Source: Siniperca chuatsi
Taxonomy: Eukaryota; Chordata; Actinopteri; Centrarchiformes; Sinipercidae
Assembly (NCBI RefSeq): GCF_020085105.1
Contig: NC_058058.1
Coordinates: forward strand, 4,736,214-4,800,213
Direction: 5' to 3'
Length of the DNA stretch: 64,000 bases
The notes beneath the pieces are model-generated. The model searched no databases. It saw only the letters and a list, made by a program, of their open reading frames with translations, and was not told the DNA's origin. A program made the position numbers and the translations under genes. Every line of letters begins with the position of its first letter. Position 1 is the first letter of the stretch. Shown here one piece after another: positions 21,001-33,659 of the stretch.

Positions 21001-22689
21001 ATTTGTCCTCAAAAGTCTTTTGGTTTCGCAGCAGTGAAACAAAAACACAGGATAAAACACAGGGAAATAAAAATAAGTGTAAACATAGTTGTGTTAAAAG
21101 GAATTAAGCTAAATGCCATGCAAAGAAACTGGTGGTTAAAACTCAAAGGAAAAGCGTTTTACTTTTCTAAAACCTTCAGGAACGTCAGAGATGTTTTCTT
21201 TTCTTCTCAAAAACGTACTTTTTCTCTTCTCTGTCTCTAGCAAGGTAGAAAGAGGGATAAACCCCGCCCACAAAGCTCAGGGGGGTTTGGACTCCTCCCA
21301 CCACCACCTGGAGGCAAGATAGCCCCGCCTCCTTCGTCAGGTTCATCCAATCACAACATAGTCCCCCAGAGGGGCGGCACAGCAACAGGTAGATGGCACT
21401 CTCAGTCAACTTAAATCTGCACCAGGCTGTGCCTAAATGTAAATTACTTTCTGTGCATCAGTTTTTTTTTTTTTTATTATGAGTGATCATAGCCAACATG
21501 TGCATTTACTTTACAAATAGAGCAATTAACCTCTTTGCAGTTTTTGGCTGTGGGATACGACTGTATTTTCACATAGGAGTCTTGTGCAGCTTTAACCTAT
21601 AAGAGTGACCTATTTTCTTAATAACTGCGTTAATTAGTTGCTGTTAAAGGAGTCATTCGTTTTAGAGCTTCAGGCTGCAGAAAATGAAGTGAAATGTGTG
21701 TCAGTTTGTAAGCTACTTTTAATGAGCTCTGCATTTCCCTCTGTATCTCTGTCAGGTTGCCTGTTGGAGCTGGACAGTAGCAACTCTAACACAGTGGTTC
21801 AGTCAAACCCTAGTTCAGATCTTTGGGGAGACTTCTCTGCTCCTGCAAGGTAGACAACTTATTTATTGTAATATACGCCCATATGTGACTCCGGCAAGAC
21901 TTTGCACAAGGTTTTGGAATTTGGCTGCAGGGATTTGCTCCCATTCAGCCACAAGAGCATTAGTGAGGTCCGACGCTGATGATGGGTGATAAGGTCTGGC
22001 TTGTAGTCGGTGTTCCAGTTCATCCCAAAGGTGTTGCATGGGGGTTGAGGTCAGGGCTCTCTGCGGGCCAGTCAAGTTCTTCCACACCAAACAAAGTTCT
22101 TGACAGAGAAATTTGAAATACAATTAAATAATTCAAATGTAAATAAATGGGTAAATAGCTGGAGCAGACAAAATGAAGTGATCATGTAGTCATATTAATA
22201 TTCAAGGGGACTCAAACGCATTTGTAAAAAGATGGAAAAGATCTGACAGTGAGGGGTAAACTGTTCCATAGTCTCTGAGTAGAAGAATGTATGTCGAAAT
22301 GAGTGTCTACATACAATTGGCCATGTAATGTGAATGCAGTTGCTATGTAATATGTTTCAGGAAAAAGTGTATTTTTAAATTTTGTGCATATTATACATTA
22401 TACATAGCATTTTTGTTCAGTATGAACAGGAGCACCGGTACTCATCTGTTAGGAGCTTGTACATTCAGCTCAGAATGAAATCTGTGTTTAAAATGGCATC
22501 TCTTACTGTATTTAAAAAAATAAAATAAATTGTAGTAAGAAAGGTCATGACATGCAAAACACTGGAACTGTGCTTTAATAACTGATATGATGTTATCAGA
22601 ATACATAGAAAAAAACTAACATTACTTTATGTGTTTTCAGCTCCGTTCCATCACGACCACAGGACACCGGAAACTGGATGCAGTTTTGA
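18015..22689 (+). CDS. necap1: NECAP1, adaptin-ear-binding coat-associated protein, complete CDS
   Basis: Eight coding exons: 18015-18109, 19550-19650, 19949-20053, 20237-20318, 20519-20627, 21241-21388, 21756-21849, 22641-22689; 783 nt, 260 residues, phases agree. The N-terminal PHear domain (about 1-130) begins [20 protein letters not shown] and includes [35 protein letters not shown] and [13 protein letters not shown]. The tail carries LLPPPPGGK, a DLWGDF (WxxF) motif and a C-terminal WMQF; mammals end WVQF. NECAPs bind AP-2 and regulate its assembly and clathrin coat formation. ENEISK and LLELDSS favour NECAP1 over NECAP2. The ATG sits in AAGATGGCGG, a good vertebrate start. Introns 1 (1.4 kb) and 7 (0.8 kb) are longest; intron 2 holds an L2-like tail and intron 7 a Tc1 fragment. 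Confidence 0.95.
19770..19885 (+). repeat. L2/Maui-like LINE 3' fragment
   Basis: 'ttacctgtccaagttgtaccc', 'ataggctccagcccccagggac' and 'aggataaacggtttagaaattagatggat' are the familiar 3' end of teleost L2/CR1-type elements. It is inserted in necap1 intron 2. Confidence 0.65.
21868..22100 (-). mobile_element. Tc1/mariner transposase C-terminal fragment, dead
   Basis: Read on the minus strand, it encodes a segment ending in a stretch that matches the Tc1-like transposase C-terminus: [14 protein letters not shown], then [16 protein letters not shown] and FQNLVQSL. Only the end of the catalytic domain is present, with no terminal repeats seen nearby. The position usually holding the third catalytic acidic residue (NPIEHLW) reads PMQHLW, so Glu is replaced by Gln. 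It lies antisense inside necap1 intron 7. Confidence 0.75.
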
Positions 22690-24476
22690 GTCGTCGGCTA
22701 TGACGTCGGTTGTGATTTCCATCTCACCTGCATCTGTGTCTGTAGCTTACTGTGCATCACACTGAGATTAACTCCCACACACTGATCCCAAAGCAGAGAC
22801 GTGAAACACCACCGAGCTGTAGAAACAACTCATGACATCGTTGCTTTCAGAAAGAATCGTCGTTCTTTCAAATATTCTTGACAGGAAATGAAGCATTAAT
22901 CTGTTAAAGCCATTACATGATATGAGCCATTTCCAATAATATTTAAGGGCTATGTGTGACGTCCTGAGAGGCAGGTGTTCCTCTTTTATGTATCTGCATC
23001 ACCTCCCCAATAGATGGCTCTCTGGACAGAGCTTTATCTTTGATCTGGCATGTTTATGTCACTACAACAGCTCCCCCTGCAGGCACTGCAGAGTGCTACA
23101 TCTCAAGAAAAAGGCACCAGTGCTTTCCGTAACCTGCTGTGAATAATGTGCAACGAGCTACAAAGCTCAGCTTAAGTGAAGGCTACATTAACAGTAAGAC
23201 ACAAATCAAAGTAGAAATTCAGACATTTTCTTTATTGCTCTACAATTGGCACTTAAATCTTATTTTTGTCAGCCTTATTATTTCCGAATAATGAAATAGA
23301 GATTACATAATTTTCCTGAATAATTTTGAAATTACAGCAGCGGCCTGTCTAACTTGTTTAAATATAAATGCTAAAGAAAGAACAGTTTGAGACACATAAC
23401 ACTATTTTACCTCATTTGCAAGAGTTTGTCACTAAGAAAAGTAGGATTAAATGACTGACTTGTACCCACCATCACACTGTGAATTGTGGAGTAGTACAGC
23501 CTTGTCCACATGTCTCAAAATTTCTGTATTTAAAATAACTACTGTAGGTCTGAAGTGTGGTTTGATTACATAATGGCAATGTAAGTGGATTTAAAGATGC
23601 AACTTCAAAATGTTCAGATTAGCTTTGCTTTGTGGGATATGAAAACTAAATAGTCAAGATGTCAAATCTTTTCTGAACTCAGATGCAATCCTCTGATAAA
23701 ATCACCTTTATCATGCCATCTACCGGTATTTATCGCCAATTATGGATTGTAAAGTGTTTAGTGTGTATCACTGAGCTCACTTAAAGTGGGATGAGATACT
23801 GTGGGAAGAATGTTTTAAGATATGTTCATGGAAATATACGGGGTACATTAACATTCCTTTCTGGCGTATTACATCTATAAATTTATGTTTACAATGTAAA
23901 ACCATATTTGTGTTTGCTACCAGGTGCTTGTTATCAGCAGACTTATTTTATTACAACTGAAATAAGTATCCACATCCAGACATGTATTTATTACTGTCAA
24001 TTATTTACATTTTACATACTTTTACTGTTTTTTTTTTTTTTTTTAAGAATTAAATAAGCTAAGTATTAAATATAACACATTTTGCTGAATTTGGCAGTGG
24101 GTGTAAATTAAAACTACTTAAATACTTGCAGGCCTTCTTCACCCCAATCATTTTTTATTTTTATTTTTTACCTGTGTCTCATCCCAATTAACTTGCCCAT
24201 TTCCAAAATCCAGTTGAATTGAATACACGAGGTAAACCAGAGCAGGAATGTAGGACTAGTTATCAGAAAGTCCGATTTGGTTTTGAAAATCAGTTACTTT
24301 ACTTAAGGCCCAATTTTGAGATCAGAGGGAAAATCTAATGTGGGGATGGTTTGCAAGTAAATCTCTGCTTCACGTTTCGCATTAAATATGTAGTAAACTA
24401 TTAATGTCCACCAGATTTACATTTAGATGTTAAGAGAGCTACATCCCCTGCACCTCCCAAATGGCCCCCTTCTGTA

Positions 24477-24596
24477 ACAACCAGTCATATGACGGTGTAG
24501 TTCCTCATTCGTCCAGGAATGTTCCATCGTAGAAAAGGTTTCAATCGTAGTCATCTGATGACTACGATTGAAACCTTTTCTACAACCAGTCATATG
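24477..24596. repeat. 55-bp near-perfect palindrome between 15-bp direct repeats
   Basis: Positions 24529-24583 form two 27-bp complementary arms around a single T (arm begins GTAGAAAAGGTTTCAATCG). The segment is bounded by identical 15-bp direct repeats, ACAACCAGTCATATG, at 24477-24491 and 24582-24596. No coding capacity. Confidence 0.9.
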
Positions 24597-24994
24597 TTAA
24601 AGAGAAAAGAGATAAGGTGAATGAGATGACTTACCCACCTCATTCTAATGTGCTGTTCACAGCACAGAAGAAGGGTTTCAGTTACAGTGGAAGGAGGCTG
24701 ATTGCTGCAGAAGTGCATATGCTATCAATTTACCTGCTTTTTCATGTTTGTGAAATGACCATTTGGCTTTTTAACAGGCAAAATGTTTAGGGAGCTGCAG
24801 TTACCTGCAAAAAAAACAGCCCTGTTGTGAACTCATGACCTTCAGTACTAAATATTGTTTGTTCAATGGAAGTAAGAATAGATCTTGATAAACAAGTAAA
24901 TACAGTTCCAGATGCAGAAGCTGTTCAACACGACTCTGAAACAGTACTGAGGTTTGACAGCAGCTTTTGACAATCTGAGGAAAACATTTGGAAC

Positions 24995-25268
24995 TTAAAG
25001 GAGTAGTTTGACTTTTTTGGAAATACGCTTTCTTGTTGACATTTAGATGAGAAGATAGATACTACTCATGTCTGTGCATTTAATATGAAGCTAGAGCCAG
25101 CAGCCGAGTATATTAGCTTAGCTTAGCATAAAGACTGAAACAGTTGTAAACAGCTTGCATGGCTCTGTCCAAAAGGAACAAAATCTGCCTAGAAGCACCT
25201 CTAAGTCTCACTAATGAACACGCTGCATCTTGTTTGTTTATATTTACTAAACTTTACTATTCCTTTAA
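24995..25268. mobile_element. Short inverted-repeat element (MITE) at TTAA
   Basis: The left end is TTAA-AGGAGTAGTTTGAC and the right end is ACTATTCCT-TTAA, giving inverted ends AGGARTAGT flanked by TTAA. The body ('agccagcagccga', 'ttagcttagcttagcataaagactg', 'catggctctgtccaaa') is a very common teleost repeat. No protein is encoded. Confidence 0.75.
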
Positions 25269-26719
25269 TTTATTTTAATCCTGAGTGACATTCTACCTTA
25301 AAGAATGAGCCTACCTTATGCCGTTATCCCCGTGTGGCTTATTTCAGACTGTAAAATGACATCAAAAATGCTCTTTTACTGAACCCACGTGTACTGTTAA
25401 AGATCTGAACACACCAGTCTCAGGACTGAAGGTGGGAAAAACAAAATGATTGTGTTACTTCATCTGATGAATGTCTTGGCAGCAAATGATATGTTAATTC
25501 TTGTGCTGAAAAGGCTTTGGCTGATTGTGAACTTAGATGGTGTTTACAGGACGTTGACATGAATTGTCAAAAGCATTTCTTGACTGTGAATTAATTTGTT
25601 TGCATATATTTTCAGGGTTTGCTGTGATCAAATCACATGAAGTGTATTTAACTGGCATTAAGATATAATGCTGACCGATATGATATGCTGATATGTGTGT
25701 TGTGTTTACATTGCTTGTATTGCTGGCTAAAATATTAAAATATCTCCCATTTCTCACGCATTCCACACTGGCTGTAAAATCACTGGACTAACACTTTTGA
25801 TTTATGACCAATTTAATGAGAAAGAGGCAATAAATCCTTTCAAAGGATGTTTGATGTCTTGTTCTTATTTTGAATACTGCAATATCTCAAATAGTTAGAT
25901 CACTAATAAATTCACATTCAAACTGCTGCGGGAGCAATTGTGTTTCTTACAGGTATAATCTGAATTATTTCTCTTTTGCTAGATTTTAATGAGCATTGGT
26001 AGCAATCCTGAAGGTGATGCCAAAACTCTGGTGTGATAAACCGTTTACATCAGTGAGCCCTGAATCATTGCAAAACCAATCAGTGCTTATGTGACCTCCC
26101 ATCTCCTACAGTAAGTCTGAAAATTTGAACCATGGAACATAAAGACTATGAAAAGGACTAGAGCTATTTGTTGATGTTACAATGTACTTTTGACTTACGA
26201 TGCACCTGTAAATCTTTTCAACACGCCACAGCTGCATGTGGACCGAGGAACTTCCTATCATTATCGTAAGGTCACGAGGGAGACGATAAGTCAAAAACAC
26301 CAGTGTGACATAACAGTCAGAGAGAAGCACTGGCGTCCTGAGAAGTGTCATAGGAGAGGAGAGGGTGACACACTGTGACCTTTGACACAGAGCAGGAAGT
26401 CAGTGGTGACAGAAACAGAGACATATCTATGGGCAGGAAGGCAGCTTGTTGTTGGTTTAATGTTTTGGGCTGTTTGAAGGTTTGAGGCCATTGCCATTAA
26501 AGGATAATTTTGGTTTATTAAAACTTTTGGTCCAATGAGATCTGAGAACAGCAATATCGCTACAGCAAAGTCCCATCAGATTTCTTAGTAGTCAGTGGTG
26601 TCTTGGTGAGTGTTATTATTACTGTTGGGAATGATGGCTAAAACTATGAAAATAAGATCCAAGTTGTAATAAACTAATTATCCTTTAACCCTGATTTCAC
26701 CTGAATTCTCATGGCCAGT

Positions 26720-27240
26720 GGTTGAAAGTAACTACATTTAGGCAAGTATTGTAAACAAGTGCAATTTTGAGGTACTTGTACTTTACTTTTGTTCAACATA
26801 TATTTGGCACCTATTAAGCCAAACACGTGATCAGTTTGCTGTGTTTGAATATAACACATAAATGTTATTTAATTAGGTTAAAATACCAAACTGTGTTAAC
26901 TAGTTAAACATTTGTTTAAGGTTCCCTTTTTCAGGAACGCCCTGTTCACACACACAGTTACAGTCTGTTCTGCTTTCCTCTGAGCTGGGGATTGCTCAAG
27001 GGCATTCCTTACTGGTGGAAAGCGCTGCTCTCTCACTTTCCCCACATGGGATCAAACTTGCGACCTTCTCGTCACAAGCCTGCTTCTTAACCTTTAGGAC
27101 ACCGCTGCACTTTGGTAAACGTAAAGTTTGCCGATAATATACTTCTGTACTTAAGTAAAACTTTGAATGTAGGACTTTTACAGTACTTTTAATGGAGTCA
27201 TTTTTTATATTGTGTCATTGCTACTTTACATAAATAAAGG
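26720..27240. repeat. Composite repeat: 'gtacttgtactttact' family with reversed SINE
   Basis: The first part contains 'caattttgaggtacttgtactttactttt'; the same family appears inverted at about 62420-62750. The middle (about 26985-27115) reads on the minus strand as a tRNA-derived SINE head: 'gggatcaaacttgcgacc' and 'ttaacctttaggacaccgctgc' are B- and A-box-side sequences. Confidence 0.55.
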
Positions 27241-30200
27241 ATTTAAATACTTCCTCCACCACTGTCCCTTGCTACTGCAGGACAGAGAGATCCTGCCATT
27301 ATACACTCTGTTAGGAAAGGGAGGGAGTCTCAGTAGAAGTGAGAAATATGGTGTGTGGTCAGGACATGACCTCACTGAGCAGTAGCTTTTAGCTCTGCTG
27401 ACAGACTGAAAAAGAGAGCGACAGACAGCTGGACGGACAGACTGAAGGCGAGGAGAGGAAACTGGTGGCAGGTTCAGATCTCGCTGGCCTCTCCTGAGCT
27501 TCATCAGGAACACGATTCATCCTCCTCTGATTTTTTTGTCACCTCTCTTGGTCATTGCAGCCTTTTGGTATTTGTCTATGTTAACTAACACTAAGTCTAA
27601 AGTATGACAGCACTGAAAATATCTGATCACAGGTCTGTAGGCTTGTGTATGTGTGAATGTACTGTATGTTTGTGTATGTGAGATCGGTTTGTGTGCAAAC
27701 TTATTCTGAATGTGCTGTATGTGAACTTTAGACCATGTATTGCTGTGTGTGTGTGTGTGTTTCCCACTCCTCTTTTGACCTGGATCACCTCCTGCTCTGT
27801 AACCCACACTGAGTAGCACATCTCTCTCTCTCTCAAAACACCATCACACATGCCATTTTGATGGATTAATTTGGATCTGTGTTGCAGCCAAACGTACAAA
27901 GAATTACAGAGAAATTAAGGACTTTTAATACACTCGATATCCCTGCCTGCTCACTGAACATTTTGTTTCCCTTTCCAGAGAACTTTCCCATCTATCAACA
28001 TCAGTGTAATGAGAGATCAGATTTAAAGGTTCAACATGTAACTGAAATACAAACCGTACAATACTCCCATCACAAAAAGCTCAATTATGACATGGGATTT
28101 TTCAGGCCAGTTTGACGACAGGGAATACAGCGAATACAGTACTGAGGTAGTTTTCTTGTCGGGTTTGGCTCCTGGCACCCCTGGCATCCTGCTCTGCCTC
28201 AATTCTGTGATTTACGGAGTTTCCTGATGGACAGATTTACTTGTTGCTAAAGTAACCGCTAACTGCTGCTAACTGTAGTTGCCATTAGCTAGTTAGCTAG
28301 CATTAGGAAATAAAAGTCCCCTGAAATAAATAAAAGTAGTCCTCTGAAAAACATAAAATATAAACCTATTTATTTATATATTTATTGCCTCATTTGTTTA
28401 TTTCAGGATTTATTTCATAGGCATATTTATTTATTATGTATTTATTTATTTAATATTGACTTAAATGGCATTCCATATTTTCACAGAGTCGGTCAGTCTG
28501 TCTGTCTGTCTGATTCGTCTGGTAGGGGTCAGACAGACAGACGGATAGACTAGATGGCCAACACTCTTAGGTCAGTAAGTCTAATCTTAGCTTAGCATCA
28601 CTTTCAAAGCAACATACATCAGCACTTCATAAAATAAATAGACAAGTACATTTTTGATTTGGCTTGAGTTTGTGATGAGAAGAATTCAGAGCAGGCGCTC
28701 AGAGATGGTGTCACACTCAGAAAACGACGTGTACCCATTACAGGAGATCTGTTTGCCTCCTTCAGATCCAAATGGGGCACCAGTATCTGTTCACGTGCTG
28801 TTCTGAAGCTACAGAGCCAGCAGAACTCCAAGTTTCTTTCAAGTCAGGTGCTGAACACTACTGCAGTGATGTGCTATTTAGCCACACTAGTGGCAGGACT
28901 CTAGTCCAGACTGAAATATCTCGACATGTATTGCATGGTTTGCCGTGAAATTTTGGTAGACATTCTTTGTACCCAGAGGATGAATCCCTAAACAAACTCT
29001 AAGACATTTGTTTTCATCAGAAAACTACTGAGTCAGAGAATCCCTGATAGTAAATAGGTGCTAATTTCAAGATTAATGTAACTACTGATCTCAAATGGCC
29101 TCAGTTAGGCCACTATGGTTTAAAAGGTATAGAAAGACACAATTAATTCACTGTCATGGACTTAAACAGCAAAAAGGATCATACTTGTTAATTACAACTT
29201 AGATCTTACTTTCAGTTTTATCCTTCATTTTTACAAGTTACACAACGTCATGATCGCTATAACAAAGTTTGCTGTTTATATCTGTTCTGAACGACCACAC
29301 TCAAAGGCGGGGTGAAAAGCTGGCCGTCATAGAGAGGCAATAATGGTAAAATAATTATGATAATAATAATTAGCATAACAACCTTTACACTGAATCCTTT
29401 TAGTACGTGTCTCCTTCTCTACATGCCTTTCAGCTTTCCTAGTCTCATAAACATTAAAATATACCTGGCAGCAGGACCTGTAAAGAGCCATTCTAATATT
29501 AATAATACTGAACCCTGGGGATTTGCCCCATGTGTCCAATAAAACTGTAGTCTGCACACATCATCTTGATCTTAATAAAATCCTCTGCAAGAAACAAGAA
29601 ACAAAATTGAATGTACGTAATGATTTCAACATTTAATAGTATGTGCATTTAACTTAACTACTAGTTCTTAGTTAGAATAACAGCTACTGTACAGGTATGT
29701 GATAACATTATGTTGTGGCACACTTTTATTAACAGAAACTTGTCACCTCTACAAATATTTCACAACATCACTGTGTGTCATATTTTGTAGCATTTCGTGA
29801 CGTTTGCATTTTCACCCAAATATTGTCTTTTACTATTTATTACTGCGTTAAATTTTTTTCATATTTATGACTTGTCCCGTTATCAACTTTAAGCCTCTCT
29901 TTTCCTCACTGACACTAGACACACACAGTCACACTCATTGTTTGTCACTGGCATACTTAAGACACATAGCGTTAATGCAACATATCAGGTGAAATGTCAG
30001 GAGAGGAGTTTGGATCGGAATAGTTCACAGGCCGCCGGCCAGTGTCCTCCCTCCGACCCGCTGACTTTCTTCCCAAGTATGATATGGTAATCAAACTGTC
30101 TTCCTTTAATTAGCTTGCTAATTCATGAGTTTTGGCTCAGGATGATTTGTGAGATAACTTGAGTTGTTCCTCCTCACAGATGCTCTCTTTATCTCTGCCA

Positions 30201-30369
30201 CTGTAGAACATCGAGAATTTGTTGTTGGCTCAAATCAGCAGCAATATACTATTTGACACTAGATGCTAGGGTGATTTAGGATGCTGGGATAAGCAGGGGG
30301 TGCAGTGGGGACAGAAAGTTCAAAGGTCAAAAGGTTAGAGTCATTCATGATCACTTTTTACTTTTAGGT

Positions 30370-30880
30370 TTTCAGGGAAACCTGAACCAACACCTTGACG
30401 TGTTGTTGGGTAGTCAACCAGGAAAGCAGGAGTAAGACCCAATTGCAGACACATAAGCAGAGTGGGTGCAGTTTAGGGACATTTTAAAAAAAAGGTACAA
30501 AGCTTAGGGGATGGTGAGGCAGGCAAAAGTCAAATCCACAGAAGCAGTACAAACAGGCAAACAAATCCAAACCCAAAGGCAGGCAGAAAAGTCCAAAAGT
30601 CCAATCCTCAGGGAAGGTCCAGGAAAAACAAAGAACAACAACACCAGAACGAGGCTGGGATGCTTGACATGAGGTACGAAGTACAAATGACAAACTGACT
30701 CTGAACAAAGGAAAAACTCAAAACTCAAACTCAAAAGGGCAAACAATCAAAATTGGAGGGAAAAGCAAACAAAGTCAGGAAGTAAAACAACCAGACACAC
30801 GAGGAGAAGAGAACACTTCAAAATAAAACAGGAAATAACAGGACAAAAACCTCAAACCCTGACACGATGTGATGACTTAG
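30370..30880. repeat. A-rich dispersed repeat
   Basis: A/G/C-biased sequence with many recurring 'aggcaa', 'caaa' and 'aactcaaa' words, including 'ccaggaaagcaggagtaagacccaa' and ending 'acaggacaaaaacc..ctgacacgatg'. It resembles a non-coding repeat seen in many teleost genomes. Boundaries are approximate. Confidence 0.4.
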
Positions 30881-31669
30881 GTGGAGGTGTGTGTGTATGT
30901 GTGTGTCTAAAGGTGTAAATCCTGCATTACTGTCCTGTCATACCTGCATCTCCCCTATGTGACTAAACAAAGCCTTAAAAACATATTTGCAGAAGCGATT
31001 ATAAACTCAGGTTTAGTTTTATATGTTGTGTGCATGTTTTCATACATATAGTTGTTTATTGCTTGTGTGTGAAAACCTTGTATCTCCAAAATTCCAGCTT
31101 TTCAGGAACTAAAGAAAGCAACCTTGCTTTTAGCTTTACGCTCCGAGTTTATCTGACTGATATGGAAAGAGTTTCACAAGCAAACATTTATTTGAATTTA
31201 ATTTATAGACAGTAACTAAAAATGGATTTACAACTAAGGTTGCATTTGGTAAAACATGATATTTATCTGTATGTGTGGTGTGTAGGTGATATATGTAGAG
31301 TTGTCACTGAGGCCTCAAACTCTTTGTAATGCCTTAGACAACAGCTCTCCTTTTTTTAAAAAGTACTTTATAGTACAGCCAAGACAATATATATTGTCAA
31401 AGTAAACAATAAAAAGTGTTTTTTTAGCTTCAAACAAAGGTCTCTAACAGTTCTGGAGGAAATTGAAAACCTATTGGTTTCTTCTGCTATGATTCTGCGT
31501 CATATTTCTATTTTTAGGGTGATCATGGGGTGAGGGCAGTTTTTACATCCTTACATAGGCCGAATAGATTTGTGTTTTCACCTCGGCTTGTTATTTACGA
31601 CTTCTCCGTTTTTTTTATTAGACTGGGCAGCGGTTCAGCATTCTGCGGTCTGTCACTGCTTCTTCTCTA

Positions 31670-31795
31670 TGGTGGCAGAGACGTGTCAAATGAACTGCAA
31701 CCACAATGCTTTGCAAATTCAAAAAACACAAGTGCATTAAAGGAAAACACAAATGCAAAAGTCACGACATAACAACGGAAGTGAGCAACAACAGA
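31670..31795. repeat. Short dispersed repeat
   Basis: 'aaaacacaaatgcaaaagtcacgac' followed by 'ataacaacggaagtgagcaac' is a phrase typical of a teleost interspersed repeat. Only a fragment is present. Confidence 0.4.
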
Positions 31796-33659
31796 TGTTG
31801 AGAATGAAACAGACACACTATTATTGCCTACACGCAAAGCAGGGGTTTACACACAGAGCTCTGGAAAAAACCTAAGGTCGTTCCTTGAAAAAACAATTCT
31901 CGGTTATTGCTGCAATGCTATGTCATCTGGTAATGTGCAGTAGTGGCAAATACGTATATATAATTTCCTGTATGCAGTGCTATAACACCTGTAAATGTTA
32001 TCAGTGAAACGATTTCTTTCACTGTGTCTGTGTGCTGAAATCCACCTCTGCAGTAGGTATCCAGCTGATTGTATTGGCGTGAAAGTTCAGTGTGTGACTT
32101 GGCTGGACAGTGAGGCTGAGGCGTCAGAGCTGTGGGCCGCGGCACAAACATGGCGCTGAAAGGTTGTAGTGTCAAATTTATGACCGAGGATCTATTTTTG
32201 AAAACATCTGGGGAAGCTCTCCAAATGGTCCTCACTGTGTGTGTCTGTGTGTGTGCGTGCTTGTTCATGTGATCATGTAATCTATTTGCATTGGTGTATA
32301 ATCTTACGAGGACATTATCGAGATAATGCCAGGCCATGTCTTTTAAGGTCAACAGACTTAAAATCAGTTAATAAATCGATTTATTTGCTGTGCAAATAAA
32401 TTGGCAGATGTGAGTCTTTTTGATGTAAAGTAAAATCACGGGATGATTCATTGTGCTGTCAAACTGTTTTAAGTCATTAAAAAAAGAGCCTTTTACAAAA
32501 ACAATAATTTTATTGCATTTGAATTATTATATTTTGTAAACTGAAAATGTCTGTATAGTAGGTACAGTTACATGAATAAACAAAAAGTTTACATTGTACA
32601 CTTAGGCTACATTGTGTCAATGACACTTGAAAGGTATTGCAGTATTATTACTGTGTAATATTGAATTTAATACATTAAATCCTAATTGAATACATTCAAT
32701 TTAATACATTTGATACAGTGTACATTTACCATACAAAGTAAGAGAAGACGTAGTTTTGTAGTTATGTACAAAGTGCTACAGCAAAAGCATCTTAGTGCTA
32801 ATATACTAAAATACAAAACTTACGTTAGCTAAAAGTTGCTAGCTGCCAACTGCTGCTAGAGAACAGTGCTACACAAGTGCTACTGAAATATATGCAGCAT
32901 ATAAATATTTACTTCCAGAAAGTGCCAATACGTTGATACGTTGACATTTAGTTAACATTTCTGCCCTTTGAAACACTGTTGTGCTGTGCACCTCTCAGTC
33001 CGCTAGCAGACGTGTTTATGGCTGTAAAAACTGGGCACTACTGCAGTCTGTATACAGTTCATAGCCTACTATGATGTATACACAAGTCTAGACCCAAATA
33101 TAGATGCAATGCGCTAAAGAGGGTATCTTTTACAAGGACATGCTAACATTACAGCACTATTAAACACAAATAATCCCCGGAACTGCAGCTGTTACACTAT
33201 TGACGTTTCAAGTCATTTTCAATCTGAAATATAAGATACAGTTAGTGCTATAGTAAATATGTTTTAATTGATTAAAAAATTATTGTTAAATTAATTAATT
33301 AACTGCCAAAAACAAATGAGACCATGATTGAAACAATTTGTTAGCCCACAGAAAACATACAGTATATATCAAAATTAAAACCAGATGTCCCACAAACCTG
33401 GTTTTCATTTAACAAAGGAAAGCAGCTAATTTTCAAATCTGAGAAGCTTGAACCAGAGAGTGTTTATGTGTTTACCTACTGCAGGCCCTACAGTGTGCAT
33501 AGCACAATGGCAAGGAGGTTTGCCTATTAAAAAATAAAAACAATATTAGTCAGGTTTCACAAATTAAACCTAAACATCACACACATCCTTGATATATCAA
33601 AAAGGTGACCAGTAGTTACTTCCTTATTCATCAGTATACAAATCAGTTCACAAATCTCC

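Larger units (their letters stand above)
22690..33659. other. Intergenic region, repeat-rich, no convincing gene
   Basis: About 11 kb between the necap1 stop and the SBK kinase stop. The start of it is necap1 3' UTR; candidate polyadenylation signals exist (ATTAAA near 24065, AATAAA near 25829) but none can be chosen. Open frames are short and lack recognisable domains. Repeats are listed separately. Confidence 0.6.
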
